Assembly: GCA_021801925.1 (NCBI GenBank)
Contig: JAKABH010000004.1
Coordinates: forward strand, 1 to 61,677
Direction: 5' to 3'
DNA length: 61,677 nucleotides
Source of the DNA: Thermoplasmata archaeon
Lineage (GTDB): Archaea > Thermoplasmatota > Thermoplasmata > Lutacidiplasmatales > UBA184
The translations under genes were made by a program, and so were the position numbers. Every line of letters starts with the position of its first letter. Within the stretch, counting starts at the first letter, position 1. The notes beneath the pieces were generated by a model. The model saw only the letters and a program-made list of their open reading frames with translations. It did not search any database and was not told the origin of the DNA. Below, one piece after another: positions 1-8,900 of this stretch.

Positions 1-1049
1 GTTCGCGCGGGGGGTGGCGGGGTCGGAGGCGGGGCGATTGCCTTGAAGCGCGCGATCGCCTCGACCGGCTCCGGATCGACCCCGCCCCGCTCCGCGAGGA
101 ACAGGCTCACGTGATCTCCAAGGGCGATTCCCCCGACGATCGCCTCGAGCCGATCCGACCCCGTGAGCGCCACCCGCACGACGCGGACCCCCCGTTCGGC
201 GAGGAGGCTCCGTACGGCGTCGGCGAGGCGGGGGGCGGGCGGGCGGGCCTCGTCCCAGAGCAGCTGGACCACCGCGAGCCGCCCGGCCTCGCGCCGGGAG
301 AGGGCCGCCCAGGCGACGACCGCGTTGTGCAGGATCTCGGGGCTCTCGTCAAAGACCGCCAGCCGCTTCGCGTTCTCCTCGAACTGGGTCGCCCAGCGGC
401 GCGCAACCCCCGCGAAGTCGCTGTCGGCGTAGAGGAACGGCAGCCGGGGCCCGATCGCCTCGGCGATCCGGGCCGCCGGGCCGCGGGGCCGCGCGCAGGC
501 CGCCACGTAGCTACGGAGGCCCTCGGCGACCCGACGGACTCGTTCGTCGTTCGACTCGGGGAACCACGGGTCCAGGAGGCCAAGGAGGCCCCCCAGGATC
601 GATCCGACCGCGGCGCGGGGCGGCCGGCCCGGCGGCAGCGGGAGCATCGGGACGCCGTCGCGGGCCGCGCGCTCGGCGAGGGCGCCGCCGCTGGTCACGA
701 CGACGCGCGGGGCGCCGACACGGGCCGCGGCGTCGTAGGCCTGGAGCGCCTCCGTCGTGTTCCCGGAGTAGCTCACGACGACGACCCGCGCCCGGGCGTT
801 GACGGGGGCGGGCAGCCCGGGCGACCGGACCACGATGAGCGGCCCCGACGCCTCGGCGTCGACGAGGCCCCGCACGAGCTCCCCCGCGATCCCGGATCCG
901 CCCATGCCGACGACATACAGCGGCGCCGGGGTCGATTCCGAGGGGATCGACAGTTCGCGCCCGAGGCGGAAACCCTCGAGGAAGGCGCTCGGCATCGCGG
1001 CGGCCAGGGCGCGGAGGCGGTGCAGACCGTCCGGGGCGGCGTGCGGCAT
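1..1049 (-). CDS. Bifunctional phosphoglucose/phosphomannose isomerase-like SIS-domain protein (runs off left edge)
   Basis: Minus-strand reading from ATG at 1049 gives MPHAAPDGLHRLRALAAAMPSAFLEGFRLGRELS...YVVGMGGSGIAGELVRGL...VVVSYSGNTTEAL...PFLYADSDFAGVARRWATQFEENAK; SIS motifs; absent from ORF track because it is open at the window edge. Confidence 0.85.
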   Translation of the reverse strand, partial: MPHAAPDGLHRLRALAAAMPSAFLEGFRLGRELSIPSESTPAPLYVVGMGGSGIAGELVRGLVDAEASGPLIVVRSPGLPAPVNARARVVVVSYSGNTTEALQAYDAAARVGAPRVVVTSGGALAERAARDGVPMLPLPPGRPPRAAVGSILGGLLGLLDPWFPESNDERVRRVAEGLRSYVAACARPRGPAARIAEAIGPRLPFLYADSDFAGVARRWATQFEENAKRLAVFDESPEILHNAVVAWAALSRREAGRLAVVQLLWDEARPPAPRLADAVRSLLAERGVRVVRVALTGSDRLEAIVGGIALGDHVSLFLAERGGVDPEPVEAIARFKAIAPPPTPPPPAR

Positions 1050-1213
1050 CGGGGGGTCCTCGGCCCGGTGGCCTTAGCGCTTGCGCGCCCCCTCGACCGA
1101 AGGTTCAAGAGGCGGCGACCCGTGGTACGGACGTCCGACGGTCTTTGGACCGGGCGGCGAGGTCGCTCGTGAGGTCGCATGCCGAGGCCGGTCCTCCTTC
1201 GGGGTCGCCGCGG

Positions 1214-3658
1214 ATGTCGACCGGCAACGCCGACCTCGATCGCATGCTCGAGGGGGGCCTCCTGCCCCGCCGGCCCTACCTCGTCGTCGGCGCGTCCGGG
1301 ACCGGCAAGTCGACGCTCGCCCTCCAGTTCCTCTGCGACGGGGTCCGGCGCGGGGAGCGGGTGCTGTTCGTGACCCTGGAGGAGCCCCCGAACGAGATCG
1401 TCTGGAACCACCGGGCGCTCCTCCCCGAGCTGGCGGAGATCGACGTCTTCGATGCGATCCCCGACGTGATGCGGTACGAGCGCACCCCGTTCAAGGACAT
1501 CGCCTCGGTCCGCGCGGCGGTCCCGTTCGGGAGCATCGACCCGACGATCCGCCGTACCCCCGAGCTGACGAGCGTCGAGGTGACGATCTCCGCGCTGGAA
1601 CAGATGCTCCGCACCGAGGTCCTCCGGAAGGGGTACCGCCGGGTCGTCGTCGACTCGCTCACCGCCCTCCAGTACTTCTGCATGAAGGGGTACGACCCGG
1701 CCCTCGGCGCCCAGTCGTTCCTCCGCTTCCTTTCGGATCTCCGCGTGACGACCCTGCTGACCGTCGAGTCGCCCCTCGAGGACTTCGAGACTCCCGAGCA
1801 GATGCTCGCCCGGGGGGAGATCCGCCTGTTCCGGTGGGAGGCGGACGGGGTGACCGTGCGGGCGATCGGGGTCGAGAAGTTCCGCGGGAGCTCCCACGAC
1901 GTGCGGCTCCACCCCTACCGGATCGGCCCGCACGGGATCGACATCAATCTCGGGGCCACGATCTCCCGCGACACGCAGGCCGTCGTCGCCGAGCTCGCGG
2001 TCGGCCCGACCGACACCGGCGAGCCGCCGCTGCACGAGCCGAGCCCGGTCGAGCTGCTGGAGATCGAACTGCGCGACCTCCAGACGATCGGCCGCGGCCT
2101 TGGGCCGATCCGAGCGGCCGTCGAGGCCGCGCTCGCCGCCGCCCGCGCCGGGGAGCTCGGCGAGGCGGCGCACCACCTGGCCCGGGCGCTGGCCGAGGCC
2201 TCCGTCCCTCCGGACGAGAGCGCGATGCTCCACCACACGCTCCCCCCTCCGGGGGAGGCGGCCCTGGCGCGGATCCTGGCCCGCGCGGAGGCGACGCGGG
2301 TGGGGATCGCCCCGGCCCGGCTGCCCGAGCCGCCGATCCTCGCGGCCCAGCTGATGCGGCTGCTCGCGGAGGCCCTCCCGGCCGCTCCCGGCCCCGAGAC
2401 GCTGCCCCCGGAGGGGCCCACCTCGCTCCCGACCTCCCCGTCCGAGGCGACCCCCTCCCCGGCCCCGGAGACGTTCGGCGAGCCGGCCGCCGCCGTGTTG
2501 GCCTCCGCGGCGCCCGTCGAGGATGGGCGAGATCCGCACGGCGCTCGGCGTGTCGACGGAAACCTCCCGCCCGGCTCTCTCCCTCCCGAAACCCCCGCCG
2601 AGCCGCCGACCGTTGCGACGGAGGAGCTCCCGGGCGCCATCGCCTCCCCGCTCCGCCCGCTCCCCTCCGCGGCCGCGCCGTCCGGACCGGCGGCGGCGGT
2701 CCCCGGGATCGGGGATGCCGCCGGCCCCGGCCCGTCGGGCGGGCCGACCCCGACGAACGGCGGTCCGAGCACGGGGGGGGCGTTCTCTCCCGTCTCCCAC
2801 CCGACGCCGCCCTTCGGCACCCCCGCGCCGCCGTCGACTCCCGCCCCCGCCGACGTCGCGTCTCCCCGGATCCCGACGACGGGGCCGACCGCCTCCGGGC
2901 CGGAGGAGCCCCCTTCGCCAACAAGTTCCGGAGCGGAGCGTCCGGCCCCGCCTCCGATGCCGACAGGTACATCCCCCGCCTACGAACCGCCGACCCCCGC
3001 TCCCCCCGCTCCCGAGGAGTCGGCGTCGAGCGACGAGGCGCGCCCCGGCCTCCGCCCGGCGGCACCGGTCGAGGGGACCGCCGCGGCGGTGGCGGGGCTT
3101 CCGCTCCCGGCCGCCTCCTTAGGTCCCCCGGGCCGGCCCGTGGAGTCGGCGCCGTCGGCGGGCCCCGCCCGGTTCCCGCCGCACCCAGCCCCGTCGGCCG
3201 CCGCTCCGGATCTCCTGCATCTCCCCCTCCCCGCCCGCCCATCCTTGCCGGTCGTGCCGCGATGGGACGAGGCCGGCGGCGTCGCCGCCGCTCCGGGGTC
3301 CGACGGCCCTCGAACCTCCTCCCGCTCGGTGGCCCCCGAAGCCGAGCCGTCGGCGCCGCGGAAGCGAAAGCGGGCCGCCGGCCCGCCCCGCCGGCGCGGC
3401 CCGGCCGTCGCCGGTACCGGGGAGGCGACGTCGGTCGAACCGGACCCATCGTCGGGCCCGGCGCCGGCGAAGGCGAGGCGGAAGTACGTACGCAAGAAGA
3501 AGGCGCCGCCCGTGCTGGCGGCGACCCCCGGCCCCGCTCCCGAGGGGGGGACCGCCGCCCCGCCGCCGGACGGGCCCGAACCGGCGCCGGCCGGACCGAT
3601 CCCCGCGCCCGCTGATCCGGCGGATGTTCCGTCGCGGGATCCCCCGGAGGCGACGTGA
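1214..3658 (+). CDS. KaiC/RadA-like RecA-superfamily ATPase with ~480-aa Pro/Ala-rich low-complexity C-terminal tail
   Basis: MSTGNADLDRMLEGGLLPRRPYLVVGASGTGKSTLALQFL (Walker A), RRVVVDSLTALQYF (Walker B); ORF 1145..3658, ATG at 1214 preferred; stop overlaps the next start (GTGA). Confidence 0.85.
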   Translation: MSTGNADLDRMLEGGLLPRRPYLVVGASGTGKSTLALQFLCDGVRRGERVLFVTLEEPPNEIVWNHRALLPELAEIDVFDAIPDVMRYERTPFKDIASVRAAVPFGSIDPTIRRTPELTSVEVTISALEQMLRTEVLRKGYRRVVVDSLTALQYFCMKGYDPALGAQSFLRFLSDLRVTTLLTVESPLEDFETPEQMLARGEIRLFRWEADGVTVRAIGVEKFRGSSHDVRLHPYRIGPHGIDINLGATISRDTQAVVAELAVGPTDTGEPPLHEPSPVELLEIELRDLQTIGRGLGPIRAAVEAALAAARAGELGEAAHHLARALAEASVPPDESAMLHHTLPPPGEAALARILARAEATRVGIAPARLPEPPILAAQLMRLLAEALPAAPGPETLPPEGPTSLPTSPSEATPSPAPETFGEPAAAVLASAAPVEDGRDPHGARRVDGNLPPGSLPPETPAEPPTVATEELPGAIASPLRPLPSAAAPSGPAAAVPGIGDAAGPGPSGGPTPTNGGPSTGGAFSPVSHPTPPFGTPAPPSTPAPADVASPRIPTTGPTASGPEEPPSPTSSGAERPAPPPMPTGTSPAYEPPTPAPPAPEESASSDEARPGLRPAAPVEGTAAAVAGLPLPAASLGPPGRPVESAPSAGPARFPPHPAPSAAAPDLLHLPLPARPSLPVVPRWDEAGGVAAAPGSDGPRTSSRSVAPEAEPSAPRKRKRAAGPPRRRGPAVAGTGEATSVEPDPSSGPAPAKARRKYVRKKKAPPVLAATPGPAPEGGTAAPPPDGPEPAPAGPIPAPADPADVPSRDPPEAT

Positions 3659-4437
3659 GCGCGCCGATCCCCACCCCGACCGTGGAGCGGGTCGCCACGG
3701 GGATCCCCGGCCTCGACCGGATGCTCGGCGGCGGGCTCGTCGGGGGGCGGCCCTACCTCCTGACCGGGGGGACCGGGAGCGGGAAATCGCTGGTCGCGCT
3801 CACCTTTCTCCTGGAAGGGATCCGCCGCGGGGAGGAGGTCCTCCTGGTGGCGGTCGACGAGCCGCCGGGGGAGATCATGGAGAACGTGCGAACGTTCGGC
3901 TGGGATCTCTCGGCGGTCCACACGCTCGACGCGAACCCGGGAGTGAAGGCGTTCCGCCGCACCGCGGCGGTCCAGGAGATCCGCGCCCTCAACGACCTCA
4001 AGACGATGCGCGACATCGCGCAGGAGGGCAAGCGAACCTCCGACCCGGAGGATATCGCGATCCAGGGGATCCAGCTCAAGCTGCGCCAGCAGATGGACGG
4101 GGGTCGCTACACCCGGGTCGTCGTCGACTCGATGACCTCGATCCGGCGGTTTGCGGTGAAGTCGTCCGCCGACCCCCAGGCGGAACGGACCGAGATCCAG
4201 TCGCTGCTGCGGTTCCTTTCCGAGTCCGGCGTCACGACGCTGATCACCGCGACCCCGAGCAACCCGGCGCTCCTCACGCCCGAGGAGATCCTCACCCGCG
4301 GGGAGATCCTCCTGACCCGCAAGTGGATCGGCGACCGGTCCGTCCGTCAGGTGAAGATCGTGCGGATGCGCGGCTGCGCCCACGACCCCGAGCGGCGGCC
4401 GTTCGTCATCGGCCCCCGCGGCGTCGTGGTCGGGTAG
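3655..4437 (+). CDS. KaiC-like RecA-superfamily ATPase
   Basis: GIPGLDRMLGGGLVGGRPYLLTGGTGSGKSLVALTFLLEG; TRVVVDSMTSIRRF; GTG start overlapping upstream TGA. Confidence 0.88.
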   Translation: MSAPIPTPTVERVATGIPGLDRMLGGGLVGGRPYLLTGGTGSGKSLVALTFLLEGIRRGEEVLLVAVDEPPGEIMENVRTFGWDLSAVHTLDANPGVKAFRRTAAVQEIRALNDLKTMRDIAQEGKRTSDPEDIAIQGIQLKLRQQMDGGRYTRVVVDSMTSIRRFAVKSSADPQAERTEIQSLLRFLSESGVTTLITATPSNPALLTPEEILTRGEILLTRKWIGDRSVRQVKIVRMRGCAHDPERRPFVIGPRGVVVG

Positions 4438-4530
4438 CCGGCCCCCGAGACGGGGATCGTCCGGCTCGGGGCCGGGCGGGGCGCGGGGCCGCGCGGGCCG
4501 GGCGGCGGAGGGGGGAGCCCGGCGGCGACG

Positions 4531-5790
4531 CTACGGGAGGACCGACGGGTCCCGGGCCAGGAGCCGACCGGCCGCCTCCGCGTAGCGGGGGTCGGCGAAG
4601 ACCGTGATCGCCGAATCGGCCGGGGCGCGCGTCGCGAGGAGGAGCCAGAGGCTGGGCTCGCGGAACGGGAACGTGGTGCGGCCGTCGGCGTACAGGGCGA
4701 TCTCTCCCCACTCCCGGGCGGGATCGCCGCGCGGCGCCAGGCTCGCTAGGTCGAGCAGGACCGTTCCCGGCGGGGCCCCGAGGCGCGCGGCGAGATCGTC
4801 CTCCAGCGCCCGGCGCCGGGGCGGGTCGTCGAGCAGCCGCTGCCAGCGACGGAGCTCGCCCCGCGCCGGCTTCGGCCAGCCGAAGACGCGTTTGTAGAGG
4901 CGACGGGCGAGGATGCCTTCGACGAGCGCCGTCGTCCGCCCCCCCGCCGCCGGCAGCCGGACGAGCCATTCCGCATCGGTCCATCCGAACGTCGCGCGGG
5001 CCGTCTCGGGGAACCCCGGGGAGCGCTCGAGGGCGGCCTGGGCCATCGCCTCGGCCGACCGCACGGTCTTGTGGTAGTAGACGGTCTGGTACATGAGGGC
5101 CCGACCGACCAGGAACCCCTCGACCGCGCCCCGGCCCTTCTCCGCGAAGACGACCCGCGGCCCCGCCCGCCGCAGGGTCTGGAGCAGCCGGACCGCATCG
5201 ATCGCTCCGTGGGCGACCCCGGTGTAATGGGCGTCCCGCTGGAGGTAGTCGATGCGGTCCGCATCGACGGCGCCGTGGAGGAGACCGCCCCACCACCGCG
5301 GTCGCGCCTTCGCCCCCGCGGGATCGACCAGGTCCGCCACCTCGCGGGGCCGGAGACCGTGCCGCTCGAGGAGCCGCGGGATCTCGCCGGACGGGGCCGG
5401 CCCGATCCCGAGGATGCGGGCCCGCGACAGCCGCTCGTGGCCGTGCCCGAGCGCCTCCTCCATCGACGCGTCGAACGTGTGGGAGAACGGACCGTGTCCG
5501 AGATCGTGCAGCAGCGCGGCGGTCCGCAGGAGGGCGGCGGCGTTCGCGTCGAGCCCGAGCGTCTCGGCCATCTGACCGGCGACCCAGTACGTGCCGAGCG
5601 AATGCTCGAGCCGGGTGTGGTTCGCCCCCGGAAAGACGAGGTGGGCGAAGCCGGTCTGGCGGATCCCCCACAGCCGCTGGAACTCGGGGGTGTTCACGAG
5701 CGCGAGGGCCGCCTCGTCGAGCACGACCGTCCCGTGCACGGGATCGAAGATCGTCTTGCGGGGAGCGGCGACGCGGGCGGCGCGGGACAC
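4531..5790 (-). CDS. HD-superfamily phosphohydrolase (dGTPase/SAMHD1-like)
   Basis: IFDPVHGTVVLDEAALALVNTPEFQRLWGIRQTGFAHLVFPGANHTRLEHSLGTYWVAGQM...LLHDLGHGPFSHTFD; HD motif. Confidence 0.9.
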   Translation of the reverse strand: MSRAARVAAPRKTIFDPVHGTVVLDEAALALVNTPEFQRLWGIRQTGFAHLVFPGANHTRLEHSLGTYWVAGQMAETLGLDANAAALLRTAALLHDLGHGPFSHTFDASMEEALGHGHERLSRARILGIGPAPSGEIPRLLERHGLRPREVADLVDPAGAKARPRWWGGLLHGAVDADRIDYLQRDAHYTGVAHGAIDAVRLLQTLRRAGPRVVFAEKGRGAVEGFLVGRALMYQTVYYHKTVRSAEAMAQAALERSPGFPETARATFGWTDAEWLVRLPAAGGRTTALVEGILARRLYKRVFGWPKPARGELRRWQRLLDDPPRRRALEDDLAARLGAPPGTVLLDLASLAPRGDPAREWGEIALYADGRTTFPFREPSLWLLLATRAPADSAITVFADPRYAEAAGRLLARDPSVLP

Positions 5791-5900
5791 GCCGTCCGGA
5801 GCCGTTGCGGCGGATAAGCGGCCCCGGGGGGCCGGGGACGGGCCCGTTCCTAGCCGGGTCGAGCCAATGATTTATCCCGCCCAGCGGCTGATAGACGGCC

Positions 5901-8900
5901 ATGTCCTCGCCGGCGAGCGACGGCGCCGCACCTTCGCCTCCGGCGGCCCGGTCCCTCGACGACCTGCGCCGGGGCTACCGGGAGGCCGCGAGCGCCGAAG
6001 CCTCCCCCGACCGCGAGCAGTACGTCTCCCTGCTGAAGCGGTTCCTGGCCGACGCGGAGGCCCGGGCCGACGCGCTCCCGCCGGTCGGCGAGGAGTTCGG
6101 GCCGATGCTCGACGAGACGGCGATGGCGTTCTATCGCGCCGGGCTACCGGCGCTCGCCCGACGGGCCGTCGATCTCGGCCTCGCGGCCGACCCCGGCTCC
6201 GTCCCGCTCCTCCACCACAAGGCGCTCGTGCTCCTCGCCCAGAACGACGATCTCCCCGAGGTCGTCTCCCTCGTCGACCGCGCCCTCGTCGCGAGCCCCC
6301 ACGACCGGGCGCTGTGGGGGACGAAGGGCGATGCGCTCCGCCTGCTCGAGCGACCCCGCGAGGCGGTCGAGGCCTACCTCGCCGCGCAGCAGCTCGACCC
6401 CGATTCGACGCAGTACGTCGACCGGGCCCTCAAGGTCGCTCCGAACGATCCGACGGCGCTCCGCGTCAAGCTCGACCTTGCCCGCTCCTCCGGGGGCGAT
6501 GCCGGTGCGCTGCAGGCGGCCGAGGAGCTGCTCAAGGGATCGCCGAACGACCCCGAACTGCTCGGCGCGCGGGCGCGCCTGCTCGAGGGACTCGGCCGCC
6601 CGGCCGACGCCCTCGAGGCGCTGGACGCCGCGCGGGCCAACGGCTTCGCGGAGTCGACCGATCCCGCGCTCCGGATCCGGCTGCTGTTCGAGCTCGGCCG
6701 CGACGCGGACGGGACCGTCGCCGCCCGGCAGCTCACCGAGGCCGCGGCGCCGCCCAGCCCCGCGGCGCTCGCGGAGATCGCCCGGCGGACGGCCGAGAAG
6801 GCCCCCGAGGTGGCGCTGCGCGCGCGGGAACGGCTCGCCGAGGCGGAGCCGAGGAATCTTCAGAACCTTAAGGAGCTGCGGGCGCTCGCCGTCCGCCTCG
6901 ACCAGCCGGAGGTCGCCCTGGCGGCGTGCCGCACGCTCCTCGAGGTCCAGCCGGACCACCTGGAGGCGCTGGCGGGCGTCGCCGAGCTCGAGGCGGCCGG
7001 GGGCCGGATCGACGAGGCGATTGCCGCCTACCGCACGATCGGCCGCCTGCAGCCTCAGGCCGTCGCGGAACTCCGGAGGGGGCTCGAGCTCGCCCGGCGG
7101 GAGCACCGCGACGCCGCGGTCCTCGAGTTCGCGACGGCGATCCTCGCCGCCGAGCCGACCGACGTCGCCGCCCAGGTCGAGCTCGCGCGGGCGCGGGCCG
7201 ACTCGGGTGACGCCGCGGGGGCCCTTGCGCTGTACGACGCGCTACTCGCCGCGCATCCGGGGCAGCTGCCGTACCTCCTCGAGAAGCGGCAGGTCCTCGC
7301 CCAGAGCCGCGACCCGGCCCAGCTGGCCCCGGTGCTCGACGAGCTGTTCCACCTCGACCCGACCCGCACCGACGTCGCCGTGGAGCGGGGGAACCTCTAC
7401 CTCGGCCTCGCCTACGATCGCCCGACCGGCTCGGACGAGCGGGAGCGGGCGGCGCGGACGGCGCTCGTCGCCTACGAGCGGGCCTCGGGCGACGCCGAGG
7501 CGGCCCCGGTCGCCGAGCTCGGGATCGCCCGCGCCTCCCGGCTCGTCGGCGACCACGACCGGGCGGTCCGGTCGTACACGGCCTTCCTCGATCGTCCCGA
7601 GAACCACTCCCGCCCCGACGTCCTGAAGGAGCTCGGGAGCACCCTGCTGGAGGTCGGCCGCTACGGGGCAGCCCTCGACGTCTACCTGCGCGCGATCCGC
7701 GCCGGCGGCGACGATCCCGAGCTCCGATGGGGCGCCGTCGACGCCCTCGACCACCTGAACGAGGGGGCCCGGGCGCTGCCGATCCTCGAGTCGTTGCTGA
7801 AGGAGGAGCCGGAGAACCCGCTCTACCTGCGTCGGCTCGGCCAGGTGCTGTTGCACCTCGGCCGGCGGGAGGAGGCGATGCGGGCGCTGCAGCGCGCCGT
7901 CGCCGGTGCCGGCTCGGACGCCCACGCCTACTTCGAGGTCGCCGAGGCGCTGCGGGCCCAGGGGGCCTACGCCGACGCCGTCGACTACTTCAAGCGGGGT
8001 CTCGCCGTCGAGCCGAAGAGCCCCCACGGCCGCGTCGCGCTCGCCGAGACGCTGACCCAGACGGGCCAGTACACCGAGGCGATCCAGATCACGGACCCGC
8101 TGCTGAAGGAGGACCCGAACAACGTCGCCGGCTGGAAGGTCCGCGCCGACGCGTGGCGCGCCCTCGGTCGACCCGCCGAGGTCCTCTACTCGCTCCAGGC
8201 GATCCTGCTCTTAGAGCCGGACCACGCCCCGTCGCTCCTCGAGAAGTACCGGCTCCACCACGACGCCGGCGAGACGCGGGAGGCCTACGAGGTGCTCACC
8301 CGGCTGCTCGCCACCGCCGCCCCCGAGGCCCAGGACGCGAACCTCCACCTCGAGCGCGGCGATCTCGCAGCGCGGCTCGGCCTCACCGAGGAGGCGAACC
8401 GGTCGTACGAACGGGCCGCCGAGATCGATCCCACGCTCCGGGCCGAGATCGCGATGCGCCGCGCCCGGCTCCGGCTCACCGCCGGCCGCCCCGACCTCGC
8501 CCTCGAGGTCCTCGAACCCGGCGCGGGCGACGGGCCGGCCGCGCCGCCCACGACCGGCCTGTTGCTGCTCCGCGCCGAGATCCTGACGGCCCTCGAGCGG
8601 CCGTCGGAGGCCCGCGCGGTCTTCGAGGAGGTGCTCGGACGGGACCCGAAGTCCCCCGTCGCGCTCGCGGGGGTCGGCCGCACGATGCTCGACGAGGGCC
8701 GCCACGCGGAGGCGGCCGACTACCTGCGCCGCGCGCTAGGGAAGGGTCCGGCGCACGAGCCGACGTACCTCCTGCTCGCCGAGGCCGAGAGCGGCGCCGG
8801 CCATCTCGACCGGGCGGAGGAGGCGCTCCGCCAGGGAACGGCCGCCCTTCCGAAGAGCACCGCCCTCTGGGCGAGGCTCGGCGAGGTCGGCATCGCCCGG

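Noticed and set aside
773-2800. 675-aa minus-strand ORF opposite the KaiC-like gene (also 1944..3698 and 1081..3615 in other frames)
   Set aside because: Overlaps recognisable KaiC domain and tail; R/G/P-rich shadow frames with no domain signal.
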